A stretch of DNA of 64,000 bases from Boesenbergia rotunda (Eukaryota > Streptophyta > Magnoliopsida > Zingiberales > Zingiberaceae). The notes below the pieces were generated by a model. It was not told the origin of the DNA. It did no database searches and worked only from the letters and a program-made list of their open reading frames with translations. Positions within the stretch are counted from its first letter, which is position 1. Each line of letters opens with the position of its first letter. This document shows positions 1-13,400 of this stretch, one piece after another. Position numbers and translations under genes: made by a program. The DNA is taken from positions 151,520-215,519 of the forward strand of contig JAGFNQ010002314.1 in the NCBI GenBank assembly GCA_024364735.1, in the 5' to 3' direction.

Positions 1-779
1 CATTTTATTTAAAAAACAAAATTTTATTAAAAAATTAATTTTTTTATTACTTCGATTAATTCGGTCGAAAACTAATTAACCTATAAAATATCAATTTAAT
101 TATTCAATTTTTTTTATAATTCGATCAATTATTAAAAATTTCGATTTATTCTATCCATTTTAACCGAATACTCACCCTGCTTTTGACCCTGTTTGAGATA
201 GCAATTTCTGTTAATATTCTACGATTAATTGATTTATTAATAAAATTTTAACACATCTACTATTCTGATGAATTTATACCAAAATTAATTAATTAATAAT
301 AATTATCCACATGTCAAACCTGCCAAATGCTGTAAAATTAATTGATCTATCACTCTTCCATATTTATATACTAATTAATAATACATCAATATGTCAAATC
401 ATACATTTTATATACAACACCTTGCGCATTAATTATTTTTTACATTTTCAAAATGACAATAAATTTATTACTTTTAAACATACACAATAAAGATTAAAAA
501 TCATACAAGAATTAACTCACGTAACAAATTGCTAAATTCTTTATTTGGCATTTATGGCAAACTAGAAGAAATAACATGCATTAAGAAAAATAAAATAAAC
601 AAGGAGCATAAAATATATAAATGGAAATATTTGAGAAGCATAATCTGAGATAGGTTCTAGAATTACCATCTTGAATAGTAAAGTAGATTTTACTGGAGGT
701 CGGCTTCGTAGGACTTTCAGATTAGTAGGAAGCTCGAACACTTGGATTCCTAAAAGAAAGTAGTACTACTTCATTTTAA
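1..779. other. AT-rich sequence downstream of the MEX1-like gene
   Basis: No coding segment, RNA gene or element end is recognisable. The first 600 bases are very AT-rich. The part just below 780 would hold the 3' untranslated region of the minus-strand gene that stops at 780, but I cannot place a poly(A) site. Confidence 0.5.
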
Positions 780-3700
780 TCATGATCCAACAACAAGGTC
801 TTTGATGGATCTTAAAGGGTTGTTGTATCCATAGGCCACTGAATCTCTCCAGAGGGCCATCCCTAACAAACGGCAAGCAAACGAATCAGGCTTTCAATTA
901 GCCGAGCGATATCTAAACTAACATAAAGTAGCCGAGATTGATTGCTACCTGTCCAAAGAAGCAATCCAATGGTTGTTCCGAAGAAAAACTCCCTGCTGAT
1001 GGTGTTAAGACTGGAACAACCCCGAAGGTTTAAAATTAACGATCGCGCGAAGATATGGTTTACAATTGTCGTCGCATAGCTTACCTATACATGCAGAATA
1101 GGTTTCCCCAGCCCTGAAGAAATGATGCCCAAGTTGAACCAGTGAACCTACAATTCAGACAATTATAATGGTTACAAGATTTTTTTTAGGTTAATATCAC
1201 TTGGAGATGAACTTATCACCTGAAATCATGAAAACAAGCAAAACACTTCACCAGGTGACGGAATGTAAAGCTAAACCTACCACATAAGGTCTCGTATAAA
1301 CAAAGCTCGCGGAATCATCAGACCGTTTCCCATCATCGCGAGCAACATTGTGAAAGAGGATAAGCCTCTGATGTTATCAGGATTGAGATAATTTGTCCAC
1401 TGTAAATCAGAACATCATCTACAACCACAATGGCCAAAATAACAGGAGAAGAACATATGAAGAACTAAGGTAAATTACTATTACCATCTGCGCAATCGGC
1501 ATCCACATGAAAAGGAGGGTAGCAGTCCATCCAGACAGTGAACCTACTAACTTTGTTGCCTTCTCGGAAAGTTTGCCAGTCCGTGCCTATACATGTTACT
1601 ACCTTTATACCAAGATGGACAAATGTATGTAGGAATAATACGAGAGGAAAAGGTATGCTCTAAAAGAAGGAAAAGTTGTGTATGGCAAAATGGAGAAATA
1701 CACTTTCACAGGGTTATGATTTCAAGTCCAACTAAAGAATAAAGCCCTATCATAAAAAAAGCAAGGGAATGGAAGAATCAGTACAAGACAAGGTACACCT
1801 AGGGTTCATCAGTATAATAAATTGGAAGAATGAAAGCATTGTGATGCATATGCTAATGCTGGAGGAAAAAAAAAAATAGAATGAGAGTCATATCAGGTAA
1901 AAGCAATAGGCATGCCATTATACTTGAACAAGCTTCCGAAATTTTAGACATATTTTAGTAATTTGATAATTGCTTCCAATATTTTACTGAACCATAGCAT
2001 CAGATTAACATTGTCAAAGTGAAAAAAGCAACACATAATGAACTAGCATATTGTTTTTCTCACTCTCTTTTGAATATTGGAAGGAGTGCCTTAGGATCAT
2101 GGTTAAATTGTTTCTTGTTAGATCAGGGTATCAGTCATGGGAATATAATGCATACATTTGCTAACAGCACCAAGTGGTTTCATCTTTTTCTGCTGACATA
2201 TTGACCATCTCAAAACATAGATTTCTATGAATCTATGGGCTTCAGCTTTTTCTGCTGATGAATACATTTTTGAGCAGAAAGAGTTAGGACTCCTACTATG
2301 ATGAACAAAGTTATTACCCATCCATCTGGTCGAGTCTTATACATATCCCCACATCTGTTCCACCCTCATAAGTGGGTCAATGATGGATCCGGATTTGGTT
2401 GATTTATATGTGACATCAAATCCCTTTTGAACAAGTAGTATTTGATGCATCATGCAGGTATCTGGGCTCACCAGTGGTATCAGTTACCTATTACTAATTT
2501 ACAACCAAGTCCCTAGGTAAGATGAACCAGAACAAGAACTGGACAAGTTTGCCTATTGTGTAGAAGATCATGTTCTACTTCAGGTAAAGGCAAACTTCAA
2601 GACTACCCAACATATTTTCAGTTGTGATTTCCAGAAATGAACTTTCAGAAAAAGGCGAGGGTCAAATCTATTGGCTACCAAATGGTTGTCGATCAAGGCA
2701 TGATATACCACCAGAATAATAGCTATAATGGCGGTACAATAAAAAAGAAACCAAAGAAAATGCATTCATATACACATCACCATTCATGAGGACAAAAGCA
2801 CCATGTTTGCCACATTATCAATGCCCTACTGAGAACACAAGGATAGAAGCACTATAGTACCATGAAATCATATGAACTATGCCTTAAAGATTTACCAAGT
2901 CTACTGATAGGGGATCAAGATAGAATATGTGAAATCAAAATAATTTCATATGCAACACAGGCATAAGTAATGCAGAACAGAATCCAAATACACGTCAAAA
3001 TAGGAGTGCCACACATGTTTTCATGCAGTGCTACAATAGCAATGATAACAGTGAACATGATTAACATGCTGAATAAAATTACTAAATACTGCATATATTT
3101 GGAACTTACACCACAAAAATGAGTTGAATGAGTGTTGCACATGGTCTATTCATGTTCCACATGAATTTGTATACTCATTATTCATGCATCCTAGTTTAAG
3201 CTTGCATAGAGAATTATGGACTAGTAAAGAGAGTTTTTATAAGCTTCAATGAGTCTATTATTAATTATCTTAAGTATTTTGAGCAAATGATTAGGTCAGA
3301 CTAGTTAATGGGCTTTGTTGTTTGGCTGAGTCATTATAACTACTATCAGAGATAACCTAATAGAAAAGGTCGTCTATGGAATAGCAGAGCCATCATTACT
3401 CCTCACATGTTGATTATAGGCTATGAGTTGACTTTGGCCTTCTTGAGAACATCAAGCGTGTAAGGGGAGAGATTCATACTAGATTAGTTTCACATGGATA
3501 ATTACGTACTAACAATGAGGATTTATAAACTTAGATAAGTGGAACACTGTTAACTAGGTTTAAGCATTTTGGACCATGGTAGTGCCTCACTAGTTAATAG
3601 GTTGGTTCTTTCATCCGGGCAAGTCATGACATTATAACTTGAAACACTTGGTAATTATGTAGGATACCCTTCATATGATAAAGGGAGCTCTATGGGACTT

Positions 3701-5964
3701 TGGTCCATAAGAACAATTATTTATACAAGTAATAGCCTTAATAGAAAGGGATATGGAAAGATAAAATTCCAATGGAGAAAAAGTGCAAAACTAAAGAAGG
3801 CCTCCCTACAGATCCTTGTCTTTTTTTTCTTGCTTTTCACATATATGATTCTTTGAAAACTGAGCCCTACTTTGATCATTGAAGGAAAGTTGATGGGGTA
3901 TGCACATCTCAACCACTTTGAGACTCCTTTCATGGAGGGCACAATACCAAGGCATCTGTTGGAGGGGGCATCAACAACTTGAGCATTTGAGTGGGAATTA
4001 CACAATGAGAATCAACAAAGTTAATTGCATGTTTCACTGACCCAAAATTGATACCAAAGACCTCCCATCTGAAATTTCAACTAAAAAGCAAACCTGATTC
4101 CTATTATGATTATTCTGGTATCATTAAGAAACTAAATCATGCAGTGAAAAATCCTACTCTAAATTTGATGTGCATATTGTTTTGAGTATCCTCAGGGACC
4201 AAAAGCCTAGAAATATGGATGGTCCAATTGCAAATCTACACTTAAAGAAAGGGGAAAAAAACTGACTTGATTTTGTGGGTTTTGTTGTAAAGTAGTAGAG
4301 GTTTAACTTCGATCATTATGTTAAAATCAATGTTGAAATCGAAATTTAGTGTGTTGGTTCAACCACTTGGAGAATAATTTGTTTCATCTAGGCCATCTTA
4401 AAATGTCTAATAACTCAGATCAATGTGATTTGAACCTTGGATAGGAAAAATTGACTGATTTGAACAAGGAGGGATTTTGGAAACAATTGAACAAAATGCA
4501 GGAGTGAACCCTGAGTCCTATTTATTTGGCATCAGCTACATTGTTTGTATCCCACCATTGGAATTTTGAACAAAATAGTCTACCTAAACCTACTTCATCT
4601 AAATAGCATCCTCTTGTCTACTTCTCCCAAGTTGAGATCTTTTAGCCCATATTTTTACTTGACATTTTTGTTTCAAACCCCATACCACATTTCCCTTTCG
4701 TTGAGGAAAAACTTCACTTGGTGTTTTTCACATTCCAACTCAAGTTAATTAAAAGACATTATTTCCCGTCCAAATTCAATTATTAAAGTGGTAGCTTTTC
4801 TTCCAGCAACGTATTTTGGCAAATTCAGCTTCCCATCAGTGAATCATAAGATCATGAAAACTCAAACTCTGATGGGAGGCTACCTCCCGAGCACTAACAT
4901 GTTCATAAAAAATGTCATTAGTTAAGGAACATAGCTCACCAAAATAACAGTTGCAGCTGCCAGAGTGAAGGAAATGACTCCAGGAAGGATGCTGCTGGGG
5001 ACAAATGGGACAAACGTAGACCACATAACCTGTGATAGCATCCAATGATTAGATGCATAGGAATGAAGACGTCCAATCAACAACTTACTGAGCACCAGAA
5101 CGGGGAAAAAATGGTAAGTCCCACCTGAGGGAGGACAGCTAGTCCACCAATGGTAATGAAATCCTCCCAGAGATTCCAGATTGCACCATCAACCCAACCA
5201 AAGTAATTCAAAAAGTTCACAACCAGCCCTAAAGCCACAACAACCGTCGTCACCACGAATTGCGGCAACGGCATCGCCTGGGCCATGGCTAGCTGTGCTA
5301 TCACTACATACGTCGAGACGACACCCAGCGTCTGGACGATGACTGCTTCTGTCTCCTTCTTCTTCACGAAATAGGACACTAGCGACAGGTTGCCCAGCAA
5401 TCCAGTAAGCATACCCTACAACATACAATTCCAAATTCCAATTTTTACGCTAGTTCAGTCTAAGCAAATCAGTTTCCCCCAAAGAGACCGAGCACCTACC
5501 AGCCAAGGCACGGCAAAAAGGGCGGCGTTGTTTCCCGAGAGAAGATTACGTGCATTTAGGATGATCTGGGGAAGTTGTAGGAGGAGGAAGGGGATGTTCG
5601 CAGCTCCCGCGAACCTGGACGTCAAGGAGTCCCATTCCTTGTAGTTGGATCCCTGGACAACAAACAATCGAATCTTCTTTTTAAATTCCAGCAAGGTGTG
5701 TAATAGCCCATTCATTACCTTATCGACCGGGTGGACGTCGTCAGCCGAGGTGGCGGATAGCGGCGACGATCGCAGGCGGGGGATTGCGGACGCCGGAGGG
5801 TATTGGTTTAGGGTTATTATACGTCGACACAGTGGCACGGGGATGGAGCCATGGGCCCTCGCCACGAGTGAACGCGAAGGGCGAGGAGGGAAGAGGCGGA
5901 AGGGTCCAAGGGTAGGCGACGGGCGAAGGCGGAGCGCCGGCGGGGGAGTCACTGCCATTGCCAT
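780..5964 (-). CDS. MEX1: Plastid maltose transporter, MEX1 (maltose excess 1) family, 8 exons
   Basis: Integral protein of the chloroplast inner envelope that exports maltose, the main product of night-time starch breakdown, to the cytosol (family knowledge). Exons, in transcript order: 5500-5964, 5125-5415, 4940-5029, 1485-1586, 1281-1399, 1085-1147, 949-1010, 780-862. All introns are GT/AG and all phases agree. The sum is 1275 nt, or 424 residues plus TGA; Arabidopsis MEX1 is about 415. The first 70-80 residues are rich in Arg, Ser and Pro with few acids, as in a plastid transit peptide. Family hallmarks include NIPFLLLQLPQIILN (exon 1), LLGNLSL and VQTLGVVSTYVV (exon 2), MWSTFVPFVPSSILPG (exons 2/3), LVGSLSGWTATLLFMWMP (exon 4), GNGLMIPRALFIRDLMW (exon 5) and ALWRDSVAYGYNNP (exon 8). 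I see no stop or frameshift, so it should be functional. Intron 3 is unusually large (3.35 kb). Confidence 0.93.
3226..3640 (+). repeat. Two diverged copies of a ~290-320 bp repeat in MEX1 intron 3
   Basis: Two similar stretches begin near 3226 and 3517. Each runs from a 'tttataa(g/a)ctt' start through 'taagtattttg/taagcattttgg', then 'ctagttaat(a/g)gg' and 'gtcat..attataac'. The same motif order occurs in intron 6 of the neighbouring large gene, near 26465 on this strand and near 27236, 27560 and 27884 on the opposite strand. The copies are heavily diverged and have no coding capacity. I cannot assign a transposon class. Confidence 0.5.
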
Positions 5965-6059
5965 GAGGGGGCGAGCGAGGGAAAGGAGGCGGCGAGATCT
6001 ATCGAGACGGCGACATGGGAGAACACGCTTGATCCGAGCTTGGAAGTGATGAGTGGTGT

Positions 6060-6066
6060 TTATATA
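6060..6066 (-). promoter_or_regulatory. Probable TATA box of the MEX1-like gene
   Basis: The minus strand reads CTATATAAAC here, about 95 bases upstream of the ATG at 5964. The downstream segment is GC-rich, unlike the AT-rich intergenic DNA above 6300, as expected for a promoter and 5' leader. Position and match support it; no transcript start can be seen. Confidence 0.55.
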
Positions 6067-7423
6067 GGTGGATTCACGGCCCCGGCGACAGAGCGACTGG
6101 GGAGGCGAGAAAGAAGACGCCCCACGTGAACGGAAGCGGACTTAGGTAAATGGACGGCGGAAGCGGCGACGCGTGGCGAAGGCAGGGAGTGTTTCCTTAG
6201 GGAGTAGCAAGGAAGGGAAATGGACGGCATAGGAGGAGACGCATGGCAAGAAAAGATTTTTAATATGCATTAAAGGGTAGCCCAAACTCACGTAATTGCC
6301 AAATCTCAGGTATGGATTGACATCCAATTTTCATAAATTAATATATAATTTTTTTAAAAAAATAAATAATTAATTTAAAAATATTGAATGGATAAATTAT
6401 CAATAATTTTCAATTTATTCTAACTATTAATAAAAACTACACAAAAATCAAACCAATCATCCTCAATATTCATCAGCATAGTTGAATATCTAATATCAAT
6501 TTAAAAAAATCGAACTACATCACTATTACAAAGACTATTTCACCAATACAACATTCTGAAAAGAATCAAATCACATCAATCTTTCTTTATATTACAAAAA
6601 ACTATTTTCATCGCTTAAACCTATGATCATAAAATCACACCGTAACATCAAAACTCCCTTTCAAAATTCTTATTATACATTAAAAAGAAAAATTTTCATC
6701 AGGTGTGGTGCATTGGGCAAACACTCAAAAAGGCAAAAGGACAACTAAAATTTATATCTCAAATAAAATAAATATTTTAGAGACTAATTTTTAAATATGC
6801 ATAAACTATAGTCAGATCTAAAGAATCCAAAGAAGAAGAGCGAATGTCAATAGTATATTTATACACAGGCATATGTAAAGATCAACTTCCTTAAACTTTA
6901 TAATAACAAAGCGTTTATGTGAGCAACAGATGTGAATTAGCTATCCAAATGGACTAACATTATACTTGAGCAATAAGATCATGATCGTCTTAAATAGACG
7001 ATCAAACCAAGAAAAAACTCAAACTTGTCAGTTTGCCTTCTTGTTTAGAGCTGTATGTATTTCTGTGAGATGACTAACAGAAGAATGTTAATTTTACTAA
7101 CAAGGACAGTTCATCTTTTTTCCTTTTTCTGATTCTAATATTTGGTTACTGCCTCAGATAATTCGGTAAATGCAAATCCTAGAAGACAGAATGCCCAAAA
7201 GTTTTGGAATTAGATGAATTTCCAGAAGGAACATGAGCATATATTTGCCATTGAAACAAGAGAAGGATCGAAAAAATAAATCTGTATTATGATGCCGCCA
7301 CAAGATTAGCGATCGTCGTCAGGTGCTGATTTCACAAGGCATGTAGAATCTGCTACTTGGGCATTTATCCTTCCTTTGGGTATCTACTGTGCAAGGCCTG
7401 AAGGAAATTCCTAAGTTCCGGAT
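6067..7423. other. Intergenic region between the two minus-strand genes
   Basis: The segment lies upstream of the MEX1-like gene and downstream of the large gene. It is AT-rich from about 6300 to 7000. No open frame, RNA gene or element end is supported. The upper end must contain the 3' untranslated region of the large gene, whose stop codon is at 7424-7426. Confidence 0.5.
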
Positions 7424-10400
7424 TCAGGAATGTTTTCTTTCCCACTTTCCTTCTCGCCTACCGTCCCGTTCTCTCCGTTCGACGATCGACCTTGACTTGC
7501 TACCTCGTGATCCGTGTCTTGGAGCTGAGCCAAAGGCACCAGTTGATCCATCAAAGGCTAAGCCTAGCTCGGAGTCACCAATGCTGCTTGTATCACCTGA
7601 ATCCCTGTTCCCCTCAATGCTGTCTTCGTAACTTGGGGCACGTTCTGTTGAACGATCCCTCGACTGCAAAATTGTCGGAGGTTGACCCGTATATATTCGA
7701 GATCCGGTGAGAACTACAGTTGGTCCTGAAGGTGCTCCAGCAGAGACTGCTAATGTTGTCTGGGGAGTTCCACCATCAAGGCCTCTGTTGCTAGATTTTA
7801 TGTTTGCTTCTTGTCTAGATCTGCCATCATCTCTGTCCCGATATCTTTCCCTAGACCGACTGCAAACCACCATGCATGAGAAATTGGCAAAAGCCAAGAA
7901 AATGCATAATGACAACAGAGAAACAACATTTAATGAATATGTTTATGAGATTCATGAAAAAGCCTGATGAGTTGCTGTATACATGTCGATGGTGGCTGAT
8001 TTTATATTATAGTCAAAGAAAATCAATTGCTCACAATATATCACATTATATTTTAAAGTTTTTTGTGTTCTACAATCATATATCTGAGCTGAGTTTGCAT
8101 TTCGTTTATCTATAATTATATGAATACATTAAATGGTTGCATATATGATTTGCATTTCTTCTTGTAACGACAGCAGAAAGTAAACTAAAATCTAGCATGC
8201 AAACAAGTATAGGGACCAAAAGACTACCTGTTCGGATTAGATGAAAATTCTCTACGGGAAGGACGAACACCAGACTCGACCTGCTCCAGTTCCCTTTGAA
8301 TCTCTTTCTATATAAAGAGAAAAAAAAGTTCAAAAAAAAATGAAACTTATTAAGCTGTTGCTATAGTATTTACTCTTTTCACAAGTCGGATGGGAAGCAA
8401 CCCGAGTAATTGGGACAAATATGACTTTTGGATGCAACCCCAAATAGTTGGGAGATGCAAATTACATGGGAGAAAAGGATTACAAATTGTCTAACTTAAG
8501 CAGAAGCAAACAAGAAGCAGGATTCTAGATGTTAATACAAATTGCATGGTGCCTCCAATCAGTTCAATCAGTTCAATAACTTACCGACAGATCTTTAGAT
8601 AAAAAGTAACTGGATTGCCTAGTAACTATGACACGTGTTCAACAAAATGCAATATCCTGAATGATTGCTTATGACATCATTTTCCTTCCTGCTTGTAATG
8701 TCAGGCATCTGTCAAAAAACTGAACATTTTGATCTCCTACATTTGCCAATTTTGTTTTTATTCGCTCAAAAAACCTTTGTTAGTTGGACTCGAGTATGAG
8801 TATCGAGCATGGGTCACACATCCGAGTCTGACATGTGATTTATTTCAATGTGGGAACGTGGTCTCATAAAAAAAGGGCAAAATTTAGCACCTTTTAAGGC
8901 ATATCCATATGTGACATGTCAAATATAAATATTAATATTAATTTGATGGACATGGCAAATGAATCTGTAGTCCACAAGTTGAGGGATTAGAGAAGTGAAT
9001 TATGGGAATTAATTAGCAATTGGGATTAATACAGATGAATTAGAGTGTTTAGTTAGGGGTTGATTTTCAGGATTCTGACACTGTCCAATTTGAGATTTGT
9101 TGCCCCAATACTTGGATCAAATGTTGATCAAGTGATTCAAGTTGAAAAATGTTAAGTTTACTTAAATTGATCCATTCATTAAAAATTTATCAAAATTTTT
9201 GTTAAAGTAGCTAACTTATGAGCTATTTAGTTTAAACTTCTTGTATGGTATAGCAATCTATATAACAAAGAAATTTTCCAAATAAAGATTAATCTTTGGT
9301 CATGTTACCCCGTTGACTATCATACTTGTATGGCATTGGTACCTTAGTAAGTTGAGCACAATACCTAGTCAAAATGTTTCCATCGTTGTTGGGTAGCTTA
9401 CGCAAGAGCTTGATAAACAGCTTTGCATTACCAAAATAAAGGATTGTTAGCAAAGACATTGACAAATTCAGAAACAACTGTCACCTTGCGCAGTGGTGTA
9501 ACAAAATAAATTTAATCTACTAAACTTGCATAGCACATAAAATAAATGTAACAAAAAAATTTCAACACGGCATTTATAATTTATTCATAGAAACTATGGC
9601 CTTAATGCATTGTATTACATGATAAACAATTTAATCTATGCAAGCAAAGAAATGGAAACAACAAATCTAAATCGAATAGAAGTGGAGAACATAATTTTTT
9701 TAAAAAATAAAAAAGAAAACCAAAGTAGATGCTATCTTTATAGAAAAAGGATAGAGAATCCATTTAGATTTAGGCAAACTTTTACAAATTTTATCATAAG
9801 GTACGATTTATGAATTAAATTAATTGTCTGTCATAGAATTTCAGTAGAGCTAACAAATGTTATTTGAAACAAACAAACCCAACAATCAAGTATAACAATT
9901 TTCTGGATATATATGATAAAAATGTTTATATTATTCTTATTATTCTGTATATATATGTTGCATGAGTGCAAGTAAAGAATTATATTACTTTTGAGACTTG
10001 TTCTTTTGGCTTTTGATATATATAGAGAGAGTTGTGTTACCCTGCTCCCATGACAACCCCATGGTTACGTAGTGTTAATTTTTTTTTAAAAAAAAAAATC
10101 ACTTACGTTAGCCAAAACACTAAACCCTAAATCCTAAAAAAAAAATAACACTAGGTGAGATGAATAAGCAGGGAAACAAAAATGTGTGCCTTTTTTTTTT
10201 TTTGGCTTATAATGACTTCGCCACTATGGTGCCTAAAATTTCAAACAGGTTTGCAAGATATTATCCTTACTCATAAGATAATAAATATAACTTTCTTTTC
10301 AAGAAACTATTGTCTTCTCAGGAAATCAAAGATAACTTCTGTCGAATCAGTGGGATAAAATTTTGAATTTTACAATCTTTTGAAGGACGTGACACAATCC

Positions 10401-13400
10401 TATATGTTCATGTCATATATGAACTCATATCAGACTTCTTTAGGCAATTTAAAAATTAATTTCCAACAGATTAAAAAAACAAACTTATAGAAGTGCCAGA
10501 ACAGTTGGTTATTGCAATTACAAATATCTAAGGTGCAGGTCATGCCACTTATTAGCAATTATATTTTTGTGATTTCATCAATAATTGCAAATAAATCTAA
10601 AAAATATACGGTGGTTGCATTTAACTCAGGATAGTTGAAGATTTAAACAACATACGCCTAGACAAGCAAGCTTATCAACTGTTCCTGTCTGAGAATCATC
10701 AACTAACACTAATAACTCAACCCAATACAATATCTTTGGTGACAAACTTGGAATGTTGACTGGGAGAGGTTAGAGTTTGATCAATGGGCAGTCGAAGGTG
10801 ATGTAGCTGATGTACAAGTGAAACCAGAGGTGGCGATTGCATGCTGACAATGGGCAGTAGTGAATGCTAGTGCTGAAGAGGGAGCAATGCCAGAAAGCTA
10901 TTGATGCACTGATGAAGGCTGGTGATGTTGATCACCAAAAACAAAAAAGTAAAGTAGGGTTCAGAGTGATGCCTAGAGATGGAAGGTTTTTTGAGAGGAG
11001 GTGAAGCCAGGTGGAAGAGAGGCCAGCATGGAAATTGGGAGAAGACTGGAACATCATGGGTTGGAAAGAGGAGTTCAATCCTAATTTTATTCTTATTTTG
11101 TAGAAAACTCTCTAAATTTTGAAATTTCAAAATGGAACCCCTTTGTTTTATTTATTCATCAGGTTCCTAAAAATTAGGGTAGGATGCATGCTCTATCCTA
11201 ATTGCACCCCTGGTCTTGTATATTTCGAACTACCCTGACCTATAGTACTGATACAGAAGTTATGCGATAAAGCACAATTTCTGTGTTTAATGTTTTCTGT
11301 AAATGCATTCCTTAGTTTGAATCATGGTTGGAAGAATAGATCGAGCTGGAGGACCAGTCAATGTTGCTCTGATTCCTTCTGAAAAATTGAACTGACCTCG
11401 ATTCCCACTCGGGAATCTTTTCTGATCAGCCAGCAACACTGGAACAAAACATGTGGCGTCATTGTGGTATTGTGGTGGTGACAAAAGGAGTAGATGGAGT
11501 TTTACCCTTGATTTTGTGAGGAATAGGCGAATAGTTTTGTGCATAGGCAGAGAGATAGGAAACAAATAGGCCAGTGCCGATGTGTGTTCTGGGGCATTCT
11601 CGAGAAGTTGAAAGGTTAGTGGCTCTCAAGGTGAAAGCCAAGCATGATGTTCACAGCATCTCTGTCATCGTTACATTGCAAGTGCACTATAGAATTTAGA
11701 GGAAAAGTTGTGACTATGAGGTAAAGGTAAATTAAATGATTAGCCACTATGAGCTAAAGCTAAATTAATAATTAATTAATTAATCATTCCCAATCTTAAA
11801 ATTAAATATATTTAATTTATTTAATTTAAATGTTTGATACAATTATAGCTTGTTGATTATTGAGTGGGAAAGTGCTTACTAAATGAATTTTACAAATAGA
11901 AAAAGTCCTTTAAATACCTGTATCTGTCTCTCCTTTTCCATATCAAGATTGTATTGTAATTCCCTAGTTTTTGCACGTTCAAGCTCCAACTCCCGTTGTC
12001 TCTCAACATCCCGTTCCACTTCCCTGGTCCTTTCTCTGAGTTACACAAAAAAGCACTGAGCACCATATCAAACCTCATGGGGAAAAAATTGAAAAACTGC
12101 ACCTGTCAAGTTCTTGAAGAAGTTCCATTTCCCTCAAAGCTGTCTCTTCTAAGCATTTTTGGCGAGCATGTCTCATTAGAAGCTTTTTTTGTCTGCGGGC
12201 TACCACTTCTTCTCTAACTTTAGCCCTCTCTCTTACAAAACAGGAAAAGTTAATCAAAGATTGAACCAGGATAATTCGACAAACATAATAAAATGATTTA
12301 ATCATGAAATTAAGTAGTATACAACAAATGTCGAAAGAAAATTTATCATCTCACAAAGTACCTTCTTTGTCAAATTTTCAATGCCAAAATCATTATGAAT
12401 TCAAGGGATGGGGCATTGCAAGAAAAGAAAGTGAAAAGGCCAGAATTTAAATGGATTTTGATACTGGGAACTAGTAAAATATGCCTAACAAGACATAAAG
12501 AAAAGAGGACAAGTTAAAATAAATATTTCCATGTTTATTGCTTATTGTAATATGAACCTTGTGCAAAATCCTGTAATTCCTAATCAATAAAATAGTTAGA
12601 AATTAGAAAATTCACATGCAATCAAACATGTACGAGCAATGAGAAGTGGAAGCCTCTACAGGAATAAGCAATGAGAAGTGTGAAGTATGAGCAAGGGCAC
12701 CTTGTGCACAAACCATGTAAAGCATGTGCTGTCCTAATGTTGAAGAGGCATTTGCTTTTGCTGGGTAATCATCGTCAAAATTCTTAGAAAGACAAGGCAT
12801 GATGGGCATACTTGCTTAGATCATTTTATGTTATTTTTACATAAAAATATGTTCTTTAATGTGGAATCCAAATGCTCATTACTCCATTGAAATAATGACA
12901 TGAATCTAGGCATGTATCAACAGAACATAACAGAAAGAGGAAAGGTGAATCAACTGATTTATAGAGCCATCTTTAAGTTTCAGTCAAAAAGCAATAATTC
13001 TTCATTTCATAGTTCAACTTACAATGATCTAATTTCATCCTTAATTTGTTGAAGACGATTATTCTCCTTCTCAGCTGTAAAAATAAGAGAAATTCATAGA
13101 CATTCACAAAGAATACTAATTGATGAGGCTCAATAAAATATAAAAAATTACTAGTTTGTGATGTGTCAACTTCTAGCTGAGAGGCAGATGCCTCCTCAGA
13201 TGCTACTTCTTTTTTAAGAAGCTCTACTTCAATCTCAGCTTCTTCAAGTTCCTGAAGATTTTCCCAAACTAAATTAACCTTATATGCATCAAAAAAGAAA
13301 AACAATAATGCTAAATCACGTTTTACCTGAGCCTGCAGAACAACTCTCTCCGAGAAAAAGTCAAAGTAGGATTGGATGGAAGTCAGAGATGACAGTACCT

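Noticed and set aside
5645..6049. Plus-strand open frame of 134 codons
   Set aside because: Antisense shadow of MEX1 exon 1 and its GC-rich leader. No recognisable protein features.
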